Source: Isotricha intestinalis
Taxonomy: Eukaryota > Ciliophora > Litostomatea > Vestibuliferida > Isotrichidae
Assembly: GCA_023807065.1 (NCBI GenBank)
Contig: JAJJLU010003638.1
Location: forward strand, 1-43,084
Direction of reading: 5' to 3'
DNA: 43,084 bases
Part shown: piece by piece, positions 9,424 to 18,527 of the stretch
How the letters are laid out: every line of letters begins with the position of its first letter
Position numbering within the stretch: the stretch's first letter is position 1
The notes under the pieces: generated by a model
The model's database searches: none
The model's input: only the letters and a program-made list of their open reading frames with translations
Told to the model about the DNA's origin: nothing
Made by a program: the position numbers and the translations under genes

Positions 9424-9599
9424 TTATGTTTTTATTTAATTTTATTTATTTTTTTTATTTATTTAAAAAAATTTTTTGATAAAGAATTAATTTTTTGAAT
9501 TTAATTCAAATGAAAAATAATTGATGATTAAAATTTAAATTTTAAAATAATTTCTTAAATTTAGATAATTCTTTTTTTTAATTTTAAAATAATAAACAA
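9424..9599. other. Short A/T-rich spacer downstream of the hydrolase
   Basis: I see no gene. It is a T-rich 3' flank with no clear structure, leading into the relic at about 9600. Confidence 0.4.
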
Positions 9600-9840
9600 A
9601 TTTATATTATTTCCAAAGTTATTTAAATAGTTTCAATTTTTAATGTCTTATTTTTTCTTTTATTATTATAAAATAGATTTATATGATGTTTGAAAATTGT
9701 TATTCAAAAGAAAAAAAAACATATTTAATAAAATAGGTTATTTCCTTTTAACTCATGATCAAGCAATTTAAATAAATAACTATTTCACAATATTATTATT
9801 CAATACATTAAAAAATAATTTATATTAATAAATAAATAAT
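9600..9840 (+). pseudogene. Decayed inverted paralogue of the secreted PLC/GDPD-like gene
   Basis: Plus-strand sequence from about 9665 to 9805 closely follows the coding strand of the 3944-5851 gene over its residues about 50-95. Matching blocks include the equivalents of KIDLYYV, ENCYTKEKKAYL, FLLTHDQP and NNYFTI, and the 20-base string ttccttttaactcatgatca is shared. The frame is broken by several stops and indels, and the match fades before 9660 and after 9805. It is therefore a dead copy in opposite orientation about 4 kb away. It abuts the 3' end of the VPS13-like gene. Confidence 0.85.
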
Positions 9841-9850
9841 TTTGAATATT

Positions 9851-12800
9851 TTATATAAATAAAATTTCATCAGAATTGATTTTAATTTGTTCTTTTAAAA
9901 CAATAAATATTTTTTGAATAATATTTTCTTCACATTTAATCGGACAAGATAATGAATTATCAATTTTTTGATTGAAATTAACTTGAATAGTATTTTTATT
10001 ATCAATTCTAACATCTTTAACAGTAAAATAATCAATATTTTTAATAATATTTAAATTTTGATCCATAATATAAAAGCTTAAATTAGTGAAAATATAAATA
10101 TTTTTATTTCCTTTTAAATAATAAGTAAAATAAAAACCTCCATTTTTATAAATTTCAGTATTTTTTAATTTTTCTAAAATACTAGAATCATCTCTATTAT
10201 AATTTTTAATATATTGATATTTTCCATATAAAGCTCTTTGAGGTCTCATTAAATAATTTTCTTCTATATTATCATTTGAAAACAAATTTAAAATTTCTTT
10301 AAAAATACCTTTAATTCCCATTTGAAAAGCATTTTCAATTATTTCATCTTTACAGATATTTAATATAATCATTATTAATTCATCTAAATTTCCAATAAAA
10401 CTATTTATTGAATGGTTATTTATATTTATATTATGTTTAACACCTGTTATTCTTTTTATTATAAATGAATAAAATGAAGAATATTTTAAATATTTTTCTA
10501 CTAAATTATTTATATTTATATCTGATATTATAAATGATATATCAAAAGAAGAAATTAATAAATTTTTTCCATAATATAATTGTGTTTTATTATTATAATC
10601 TTTAAAAACATTTTTTTCCTTTTTTTGTGTATTATTTAAAAATATATTATTAACTTGAAAAGCTCTTAAATTCATTCTATAAATTATATTTGAAAAAAAA
10701 TCAATTAATGATATAATAAATATAGGATCTAAATATATTTCCATTTTATCTAAAGATAAAATTAAATTATTAATTAGAGAAATATTATCTTCTAAATAAT
10801 ACAAAATATCAGTTTTTAAATTACAGAAATAATTGTTTTCATTTTTTAAAACTAAACAAAATTTTCCGTGTTTAATATTTTGATTATAAAGTTTAATTTT
10901 ATTAATATTAAAATTTATTTTTATTGAAGAACTTTTCATAATATTATTTTCAACTATTTGATCAATATTTAATATTATATTTTCAAAATAAAAAAATAAT
11001 ATTTCTTTTCTTTTATAATTACTTAAACTTTTATTTTGTTTTTCATTATCTCCTATTAAAGAAATTCCAATTTTTTTCACTTCAACTTTAAAAAAATATA
11101 ATTGTTTTTCAATATCATTTTTTTTATCTTTTGTTTCATATATAATTATATGCATTTTAATTCCATTTGAAATTAAATTGACAAAAAGATTATTATCTAA
11201 TTCTATTTTTTTATTTTGTTTTATATTAGCATCAATTTCTTTTAAAACATGAACTTGATTTTTAAAATGAAGGAGATAATTACAATTTTCTTGGGAAAAC
11301 ATTTTTAAAATTATTTTTTCATTTGAATCTATTGTTTGAATATCATTATCATAATTTTCTTCATTAATTCCAATAATATATTTTGTTTTATTTTCAATTA
11401 CAATTTTACAATTATTAATTGAAGATTCAGAAACAAAAATTTTAATAAATTTTAATTTTGGGTCTTCTCTAATTTCTAAATTTATAAATAAATCATTCAT
11501 ATAAAAAGTATATAAGCCTAATTTATAATTAAACTCATTTGATAAATGAAAAGGTGAGTTTTGATTTAAATTAGAAATTCCAAATAATATTTTTTTTTTA
11601 TTTAAAAAATTAAAATTCATTTTTTCCATTGGATTTACTCTTATGAAATTATTATCTAAATAATTAAAAATATAAAACACTTTTGTTGATAACATTGAAA
11701 TTATTTTACAAGATGAATTAATATTTATAATATTACTCATAATATTTTCATTAAAATCTAAATTATTTTCAATTATAATATGTGATAATTGAGAATAAAT
11801 ATTTAATTCAATATTATCATTATTATTAAATAAATATATTTTTAAATTATTTGAAAGTAAATTTTCCATTTTAATTTTATGAGATTCTAAATCTCCAACA
11901 TTTAATTTTAAATTATATTCAATATTTATTTTTGAACTAATTAAAAAAAGATTTTGCTTTAATTCATAAATAAAAGGATTATTATTATTATCAAATGAAT
12001 AAATATTTAAATTATTTATTTTAGTATTATTTTTAATTAAATTTTCTGAATAAATAATTAATTGTATTCCATTAAAATTAGTAACTTTTATTTTAGAAAT
12101 ATAAAAGAAATTATTATTATTATCATAAAATTCAATGTAATTGTCATTATCTTTCTTAAACCAATAATCACAATCCGAAAAAAAATAATGTTCATTAGCA
12201 TTTATTCTAAAAGAAAAATTTTTTTCTGAAGTAAAATCTAAATAAAATTGATTACATTTCTTAATAATATAGTTTTTATTTAAAATCATTAATTCAATAT
12301 CAATAGGAAGACAATTAATAATACTAAATTCACATATAAAAACTAATTCTCTTACATTAAATATATTTCTATTTAATTTTATATTTAAATATTTGTTATG
12401 AATACAAATGTTCTTATTATAATTTTCCTCAATTTTAATATCAATAATTTCATTTAAACTTAATGAAGAGTCATTAAAAATAATATCATTTTCACCTAAG
12501 GAAAAATAAAATCTTGTTTTTGATTTAATTAAATTAAATGGAACTCCAAATTTTTTTCCTGAATTTAAAACATAAAAAAAATCATTTTCATCAGAACAAA
12601 AAATAATATTATATAAAGTATTATTTTTAAAAATAATTGGAGAATAAATTGAAATATTAATATTTCTATCTTTATTTAAAGTATTTTCAGAAATATAATA
12701 TTCTCCATTATTTATTGAATGAAATCTTGTTCCTAATTTTTCTATTGGAATATGATAATTATTTTTATTATATATTATTATTATTTCTTTTTTTCCATAT

Positions 12801-13720
12801 TCTTTATTCCAATCTTTAATATATTCTAATCTTAAATTTTCATTATTTTTTAAATCAAAAATTTGATTCGCATATTTTATTTTTAAATTTTGTCCTGTAA
12901 AATTAAAAACTTCATTGTTTGAAATTTTTAATTGGGAATTTTTGCTTTTTTCAAAATTTTCGAAATCAAATAATTCACATTTTTTTTTTTCTTCAATAAA
13001 ATTATTAATCCAATTATTTAAAGAAACTAAAATAAAACTAATATTCATATCACTTAAATTAATTAAAAAATCATAATTTTCAAAATAAAAATTGATTTTT
13101 CCATTTTTTAAATATGAAAAATTAATTTCTGTTTTTTCAATTAAAGGTTCCCAAATACAAGCAATATAATTATATGAATTTAAACAAAGAGAAACATTAA
13201 TATTAATATTATTTATATTTTCAATTTTAGTTATCTTGTTTTTTAAATTTAAATTTAAAAAAGGATAATAACTTCCAGTTGAATTATCTATAAGAATAAT
13301 ATCAATTTCTTTGAAATTTATTTTTCCTGTAATTGGAATATTAGAAAGTGAATCATTATAATCATTATTATTATCTATTAATTGTATATTATTATTATTA
13401 TTATTATGTATATTATTTTCATTTTTATAATAAGAATAATTTAAATGATAAGCTTTTAAAAAAGATATTATATCTAAATATGATAAACTAATAAAAATTG
13501 ATTGAATTTGATAATCCATTTCTATTAAATCTTTAGAAATTAGAGAATCAAAAAATAGAAAATAATTAATTGATTTAGTATGAAATAATTCTCTCTTAAT
13601 ATTTTCTTTTTCAAATTCAGTTAAAATAGATTTAATTTTTACAGTATATTTTCCAAAAGGTAATTCTAAATTTTCAATTGGATCATAAATAATATTAAAT
13701 TCATCCATAAATAAAATCAT
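9851..13720 (-). CDS. VPS13: VPS13-like lipid-transfer protein, C-terminal part
   Basis: This 1289-residue frame continues the gene that starts at 17204. The frame is open upstream of its first ATG for about 25 codons, to the T8 run at 13797-13804. There it picks up the VPS13-like string QINLIDSKYILQTSFDKLEK just before FMDEFNIIYDP, so the ATG is internal. The protein is mostly beta-rich Asn/Ile sequence, as expected of the bridge and the repeated adaptor-binding beta domain. Near the end, residues about 990-1150 look helical (the DH-like region, with RMNLRAFQVNN and AFQMGIKGI). Residues about 1195-1289 (NGGFYFTYYLKGNKNIYIFT) fit the C-terminal PH-like domain. VPS13 proteins move lipids between organelles at contact sites. 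It ends in TAA. Confidence 0.8.
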   Translation of the reverse strand: MILFMDEFNIIYDPIENLELPFGKYTVKIKSILTEFEKENIKRELFHTKSINYFLFFDSLISKDLIEMDYQIQSIFISLSYLDIISFLKAYHLNYSYYKNENNIHNNNNNNIQLIDNNNDYNDSLSNIPITGKINFKEIDIILIDNSTGSYYPFLNLNLKNKITKIENINNININVSLCLNSYNYIACIWEPLIEKTEINFSYLKNGKINFYFENYDFLINLSDMNISFILVSLNNWINNFIEEKKKCELFDFENFEKSKNSQLKISNNEVFNFTGQNLKIKYANQIFDLKNNENLRLEYIKDWNKEYGKKEIIIIYNKNNYHIPIEKLGTRFHSINNGEYYISENTLNKDRNINISIYSPIIFKNNTLYNIIFCSDENDFFYVLNSGKKFGVPFNLIKSKTRFYFSLGENDIIFNDSSLSLNEIIDIKIEENYNKNICIHNKYLNIKLNRNIFNVRELVFICEFSIINCLPIDIELMILNKNYIIKKCNQFYLDFTSEKNFSFRINANEHYFFSDCDYWFKKDNDNYIEFYDNNNNFFYISKIKVTNFNGIQLIIYSENLIKNNTKINNLNIYSFDNNNNPFIYELKQNLFLISSKINIEYNLKLNVGDLESHKIKMENLLSNNLKIYLFNNNDNIELNIYSQLSHIIIENNLDFNENIMSNIININSSCKIISMLSTKVFYIFNYLDNNFIRVNPMEKMNFNFLNKKKILFGISNLNQNSPFHLSNEFNYKLGLYTFYMNDLFINLEIREDPKLKFIKIFVSESSINNCKIVIENKTKYIIGINEENYDNDIQTIDSNEKIILKMFSQENCNYLLHFKNQVHVLKEIDANIKQNKKIELDNNLFVNLISNGIKMHIIIYETKDKKNDIEKQLYFFKVEVKKIGISLIGDNEKQNKSLSNYKRKEILFFYFENIILNIDQIVENNIMKSSSIKINFNINKIKLYNQNIKHGKFCLVLKNENNYFCNLKTDILYYLEDNISLINNLILSLDKMEIYLDPIFIISLIDFFSNIIYRMNLRAFQVNNIFLNNTQKKEKNVFKDYNNKTQLYYGKNLLISSFDISFIISDININNLVEKYLKYSSFYSFIIKRITGVKHNININNHSINSFIGNLDELIMIILNICKDEIIENAFQMGIKGIFKEILNLFSNDNIEENYLMRPQRALYGKYQYIKNYNRDDSSILEKLKNTEIYKNGGFYFTYYLKGNKNIYIFTNLSFYIMDQNLNIIKNIDYFTVKDVRIDNKNTIQVNFNQKIDNSLSCPIKCEENIIQKIFIVLKEQIKINSDEILFI

Positions 13721-13733
13721 TTTTTCAAGTTTA

Positions 13734-16700
13734 TCAAAAGATGTTTGTAAAATATATTTTGAATCTATTAAATTTATTTGAATTTGGGGTAAAGTATTTT
13801 TTTTCTTTTTTTGTGAAAAAATTGTTTGGGATTAAATTTTTAAAAAACAATGATAAAAAAGAATCTAGTCTTAATAAAATTTTAAAGGAAATTAAATCAA
13901 TTGAAATAATATTATTTTGACCTAATATTTTTATTAAATCTTCTTTTTTTTCTGAAATTTTAATTCCTTCAACAACTTTAATTTTATTATTTTGTTTATC
14001 ATAATAATATATAATTGATTTAATAATTTGAATTGAATAATTGCATTCGATTAAAGTATTTAATAATGTAATTTTACAATTTTCAATTAAAATTCTAAAA
14101 ATTTTTTTATTTTCTGAAAATAAATTTGTTTCAAATTTTTTTATATTTATATTGAATTCTTGTGTCAAATTTTTATTTTCTGAAATATTTTTTTTATTTT
14201 CTTTAATATATTTATTATATTCATTTTTATATTCTTTATCTAAAAGTATAATAAATTCTTTAATGTCATTTTGAGTTAATGATAAAAAAAAATTTAAAAA
14301 TGTTAAAGAAATAGTTTGTTCTTCCTTTTTATTTGTATATTTAATAGTTAATTCATTTTCTTCAATTATTTTTATTTTTTTATTTGAAATAATTAAATTA
14401 TTTATTAATAATTCATCTAAATTATTATTAGAGTGAATAATAGAAATTTTTTTTAGATTAATATTAAAAGGCATAAAATTTATTTTTGAACCGTGAATTT
14501 CAAAATTATATTTAATATCTTCTCCTTCAGAATTTAATTGTTCAACAAAAAAATTTAAACTTTTATAAATTTGAAAAATAAGTTTTACAGACAAATTAAA
14601 TTCTGGATTTTTAATTTTTCCTTTTATAAAATGTTTAATAAAATCATAATTAAATGAAATTTCTTCTTTAATTTTCAATATTTGATTTTTTTTATTTTTT
14701 GAATTTTTATTATCATTTAATAGAAAATCAAAAGATGAGAAAATAAAATTAATTGTATGTGTTAATTGTAAATACTTTAATTCATAAAATAAAAAATTTA
14801 AATATATATCATCAAAAACAAAAGAAAATTCAAATTTTTTAATTATAATGTATAACTCTCGAAAAAGATAACCGAAAATATTATTTGTATCTGAAATATT
14901 ATTATTATTTTTTTCTTTTAATAAAGCATTTTTATTATTATTATCTAAAGAAAATTTAAGTATCCATAATAAAAAATCTGAATTTTTATTTGTTAATATA
15001 TATAAATCATTTAAAGTTAAATTAAACTTTTTTTCTTTGTAAATTAATTTTATATCTTTTATTTTTAAATTTGAAATACTTTTTAATTCAATTAATTCAA
15101 TATATAATTGATTGACATTTAAATCTAAATTAAAAGAATTAACCTTTATTTGATTTATATCTAAATTTTTTTCAAAGTTAAAATTAAAATAATTAAATTT
15201 TTCTTCATTATCGTATAAAAAAATTTCTTCTCTTTTATTTTCAACATTTTCTTTTATTTTATTTATTGTTTTAAATGAGTTGATAAAAAAAGAAATAAAT
15301 TTTTCATTTAAAAATAAATTAATTTTTTCTACAAAATCAATTTTAAAATTATTTGAATTATTTTCTTTTAATATTTTAAATTGATATAAAGGAAGAATCT
15401 CACCATCAGTATTTTCAATACTTAAATTAAAAGAAATATTTGAAAAATCTTCTTTAATATTTATTTGATTTAAATTAAATGTAATTCTATCCTTTTCATT
15501 ATAAATTGAGAAAGAAGGAATAAAAGAAAATTTAATTCTATTAAATATTGATATAATATTATTTATATTTGATTTTGAATTTGAATTTTCTTTAAAAATT
15601 TCATTATATTTTTTTTTAATATTTAAAGAAAGGAAATATACTAATAAAAATTTTATTAATTTTTCATTCAAATGAATATTTTTAAAATTAAATTGAATTT
15701 CAATATCTTTTGAAATTGATGAATTTATAATTAATGCATTTTTTTCATTGTTTATATCATTAAATATAGAAAAATCATTTATTGAATAAATATCATTTAA
15801 AATAATTTGATAAGAAATTAAATTTTCATTTTTATTTAATAGAATAGTAATTTCTTGAAAAAATATATTTAAATGCTCTTTATCATGAATTAATTCTAAA
15901 TTTAAAGTTTGTAATGATATTTCAATAATTAATTTTTGGGTAAATGTCATAATTAAATTTTCAATTGGATTTGAAGATTTTTTATTTTTTATATTTCCCT
16001 TTAAATAATTTTCAATATTTTCTATTTTACATAAATTATTTAATTCTTCTTTTTCATTTTCATTTAATTCATTTTTATTTTCATTATTATTATTTCCACC
16101 AAAAAAAAAAGCAAAAGGATTTAATTTTGGTTTTTTTTTATATTCTATAACAGATTTTTCTATTTTTTCTTTTGAATATAATAAAATTTTTTTATTGTCA
16201 ATTGATAAAATATTTAAATTATTATTATTATTATAATAATCATTAATTATTTTTTTTTGTTCTTCTTCAGTAAATTCTAATAAATGTAATTTTCCAAGAA
16301 AATATTTTTTTAATTTAATTATTGTTTTAATTGCAAAAATCCATAATTTCTTATGATAAATTTGATCTTTAATATTATTTTCTATTTTCGGTTTATAATA
16401 ATCAATATATAATTTCTTTTTATAATATAATTTCTTATATTTATTATATTGAATAAATTGTATTAATTCTATTAATCTAATATTTATTTTCTTATTAATT
16501 TGAATTTTTAAAGGTTTTAATTCAATTTTTAATTTATTTTCTTTTTTTTCAATATCATTAGATTTTTCAATTAAAATGTTTAATCCGAAATTATTTATAA
16601 TTTGTAATTTTTCAGAATTTTCAATCATAAAAATATTAATGTTATCAAATTGAATTCCATCTTTTTCATTATAACAAATTAAATTAATGATACAACTAAA

Positions 16701-17204
16701 AATAATATTATTAAATTGAAAATTAATTTCGAAATTTTCAATTTTAAATTTAAATCCTTGAATTATCTTATTTAAAATATTTGTAATAAATCCTTCAATC
16801 ATTGAAGGAGAATTATCTTGTTTTGTTATTAAATTAACAGAATATTCAATAAATTTATCAGTTAAATTTTTGATGTTTGAAATTAATAATTTTTCAATAT
16901 TTTCATAGTTTAATTCTATTATATTTATTTTACATTTTATATTTTTTACAAATAATTCAAAATATGATTTTTCATCAGGAATTAAAATTTTTAATTCTTC
17001 ACATGAAAAATCATCAAAAATCAAAAAATCTAAAGAAAAATTTTTTCCTTCTTTTAATTTAATATTATTGATTTTTAATTCTCCTTCTTCAAACATTTTT
17101 TTAAATTCTTCTTTTGATATTTCAGGAATAATATATTCTTCCATATTTTTTGAAATTAATCCATATATTATATTTGAATATGTTCTAAAATTTATATTTG
17201 ACAT
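13734..17204 (-). CDS. VPS13: VPS13-like lipid-transfer protein, N-terminal part
   Basis: The 1156-residue frame begins with a chorein-like N-terminal region at residues 1-110. It has the typical pattern of two amphipathic strands around ELKINNIKLKEG and repeated long beta segments. Family knowledge: this end scoops lipid at the donor membrane, and the repeats form a hydrophobic groove. Residues 250-360 are helical and basic. The frame ends at a TGA (13734-13736) after a short out-of-frame tail (about 15 residues). The natural continuation lies in the adjacent frame, reached by adding one base in the T8 run at 13797-13804. The joined protein would be about 2,450 residues, shorter than yeast or human VPS13 (about 3,100). 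The TGA is thus not a genuine stop. Confidence 0.8.
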   Translation of the reverse strand: MSNINFRTYSNIIYGLISKNMEEYIIPEISKEEFKKMFEEGELKINNIKLKEGKNFSLDFLIFDDFSCEELKILIPDEKSYFELFVKNIKCKINIIELNYENIEKLLISNIKNLTDKFIEYSVNLITKQDNSPSMIEGFITNILNKIIQGFKFKIENFEINFQFNNIIFSCIINLICYNEKDGIQFDNINIFMIENSEKLQIINNFGLNILIEKSNDIEKKENKLKIELKPLKIQINKKINIRLIELIQFIQYNKYKKLYYKKKLYIDYYKPKIENNIKDQIYHKKLWIFAIKTIIKLKKYFLGKLHLLEFTEEEQKKIINDYYNNNNNLNILSIDNKKILLYSKEKIEKSVIEYKKKPKLNPFAFFFGGNNNNENKNELNENEKEELNNLCKIENIENYLKGNIKNKKSSNPIENLIMTFTQKLIIEISLQTLNLELIHDKEHLNIFFQEITILLNKNENLISYQIILNDIYSINDFSIFNDINNEKNALIINSSISKDIEIQFNFKNIHLNEKLIKFLLVYFLSLNIKKKYNEIFKENSNSKSNINNIISIFNRIKFSFIPSFSIYNEKDRITFNLNQINIKEDFSNISFNLSIENTDGEILPLYQFKILKENNSNNFKIDFVEKINLFLNEKFISFFINSFKTINKIKENVENKREEIFLYDNEEKFNYFNFNFEKNLDINQIKVNSFNLDLNVNQLYIELIELKSISNLKIKDIKLIYKEKKFNLTLNDLYILTNKNSDFLLWILKFSLDNNNKNALLKEKNNNNISDTNNIFGYLFRELYIIIKKFEFSFVFDDIYLNFLFYELKYLQLTHTINFIFSSFDFLLNDNKNSKNKKNQILKIKEEISFNYDFIKHFIKGKIKNPEFNLSVKLIFQIYKSLNFFVEQLNSEGEDIKYNFEIHGSKINFMPFNINLKKISIIHSNNNLDELLINNLIISNKKIKIIEENELTIKYTNKKEEQTISLTFLNFFLSLTQNDIKEFIILLDKEYKNEYNKYIKENKKNISENKNLTQEFNINIKKFETNLFSENKKIFRILIENCKITLLNTLIECNYSIQIIKSIIYYYDKQNNKIKVVEGIKISEKKEDLIKILGQNNIISIDLISFKILLRLDSFLSLFFKNLIPNNFFTKKEKKYFTPNSNKFNRFKIYFTNIF

Positions 17205-17480
17205 TTTTTACAATTTAAAAATAGTCAAAAGATTTCAAAAATAAATATATGAATTTAAAATAGTTATTTATTTTATTATCATTTATATTAATTAAAAAAA
17301 TTAAAAATTTTTCAAGTTTTTTTATTTTATATTATTTTTTAAGAAATTAAAAATGAAAAAAGTAATTTAATCTAAAAATTTAAGTTATTAATTATATATT
17401 AATATTATAACTATATAGAATAATTACATTTTTGAACAATAAAGTTCACTATAAATATAATTATTGAAAAATATTTTTAT
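17205..17480. other. A/T-rich intergenic region
   Basis: I see nothing coding. It contains the upstream region of the VPS13-like gene and the 3' flank of the repetitive secreted protein gene, both on the minus strand. Confidence 0.5.
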
Positions 17481-18527
17481 TTATTTTAGCTCATTTACTA
17501 CTTCTTCATTATTTTTTTCTTCTTCATTATTTTTTTCTTCTTCATTATTTTTTTCTTCTTCATTATTTTTTACTTCTTCATTATTGTTTACATCTTCATT
17601 ATTTTTTACTTCTTCATTATTTTTTTCTTCTTCATTATTTTTTACTTCTTCATTATTTTTTTCTTCACTATCATTATCATTTAGAAAATCTATATCTTCA
17701 GGAACATTTTCTGGTTTTTCAGGTGGAAAATCTTTAGGTCCCTTAGGAAAATCTCTATGTCCATGAGGAAATTCTTTATGTTCAGGAGGAACAAATTCAC
17801 TATTAAATTCTGGAGGAACAAATTCCCCATCAAATTCAGGTAAATATTCTCCTTCTTCTGGTTTGAAATTACCATTTTTAGGAGGAAATTCATCATTTTC
17901 AGGAAAATCATGTTCTGGAAAATCTCGGAAATCATGCTCTGGAAATTCTGGGAAATCATGTTCTGGAAATTCTGGGAAGTCTTTTTCAGGTGGTAAAAAT
18001 TCACCATTTTCTTCAGGATTAAATTCTCCATTTTCTCCTGGAAATTTATCATCTCTTTCTCCCATTTCATTATTTGGTCCCATTTGATTACCATTATTTG
18101 GTCCCATTTGATTACCATTATTTGGTCCCATTTGATTACCATTGTTTGGTCCCATTTGATTACCATTATTTGGTCCCATTTGATTACCATTGTTTGGTCC
18201 CATTTGATTATTATTGTTTGGTCCCATTTGATTATTATTGGTTGGTCCCATTTGATTACCATTATTTGGTCCCATTTGATTATTATTATTTGGTCCCATT
18301 TGATTATTATTGTTTGGTCCCATTTGATTACCATTCATATTATTTTGATCCATTTGTCCAAATCCTTTTTGGTTATTATATTCTACCATTTTTTCATATC
18401 TGTCGAAAACTTTTTCTGCTAATGGTTTTAACATATTGTTTGTTTTTGAGTTATCACTAAGAAAGTCAGCTGATTTAATGTTTGAGATAAGTAAAATAAA
18501 TAAAATTATTGATTTAATTGCTTTCAT
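17481..18527 (-). CDS. Secreted repetitive acidic/Asn-rich low-complexity protein
   Basis: The frame has 348 residues. A clear signal peptide (MKAIKSIILFILLISNIKSA, cleavage probably near residue 19-20) is followed by a non-repetitive stretch to about residue 60. Then come four repetitive zones: about eleven MGPNN(N/G)NQ octads (about 65-155); a Pro/Glu/Phe zone with PEFPEHDF units; EFVPPEF/PPEHKEF units with Pro and Gly; and about ten acidic VKNNEE/EKNNEE hexads at the C-terminus. There are no membrane segments and no Cys. It looks like an extracellular matrix, mucus, lorica or secretory-granule structural protein, or a polyelectrolyte coat; this is inference from composition. The G+C is higher than in its neighbours because of Gly/Pro codons. 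It ends in TAA. Confidence 0.75.
   Translation of the reverse strand: MKAIKSIILFILLISNIKSADFLSDNSKTNNMLKPLAEKVFDRYEKMVEYNNQKGFGQMDQNNMNGNQMGPNNNNQMGPNNNNQMGPNNGNQMGPTNNNQMGPNNNNQMGPNNGNQMGPNNGNQMGPNNGNQMGPNNGNQMGPNNGNQMGPNNEMGERDDKFPGENGEFNPEENGEFLPPEKDFPEFPEHDFPEFPEHDFRDFPEHDFPENDEFPPKNGNFKPEEGEYLPEFDGEFVPPEFNSEFVPPEHKEFPHGHRDFPKGPKDFPPEKPENVPEDIDFLNDNDSEEKNNEEVKNNEEEKNNEEVKNNEDVNNNEEVKNNEEEKNNEEEKNNEEEKNNEEVVNELK
17490..17670 (-). repeat. Coding 18-nt tandem repeat (KNNEE-type hexads)
   Basis: About ten copies of an 18-base unit (ttcttcattatttttttc and variants) encode acidic hexads at the C-terminus of the secreted protein. Copies alternate between EEKNNE and EVKNNE types. The repeat keeps the opposite strand open too. 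Confidence 0.85.
18062..18345 (-). repeat. Coding 24-nt tandem repeat (MGPNNxNQ octads)
   Basis: Eleven copies of a 24-base unit, each carrying ggtcccatttgatta, encode MGPNN(N/G)NQ. They differ mainly at the Gly/Asn codon and one MGPTN variant. As 24 is a multiple of three and the unit lacks stops in several frames, long antisense frames also appear; these are by-products. Confidence 0.9.

Noticed and set aside
13734..13736. TGA as a genuine stop or a sense codon in the VPS13-like gene
   Set aside because: The codon is out of frame after the frameshift and is followed directly by TAA in the same frame, so it says nothing about the code.
17464..17766. Plus-strand Ser/Phe-rich repeat frame
   Set aside because: Antisense of the KNNEE hexad repeat; the composition simply mirrors it.
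18062..18345. CRISPR-like regular array
   Set aside because: The units are head-to-tail 24-mers without unique spacers, lie inside a protein frame, and the genome is eukaryotic.
18074..18460. Plus-strand frame of VPFDYHYL repeats (128 codons) and its neighbour in another frame
   Set aside because: It is the antisense shadow of the 24-nt MGPNN repeat. The minus-strand frame has a signal peptide and ordinary flanks; the plus frames do not.
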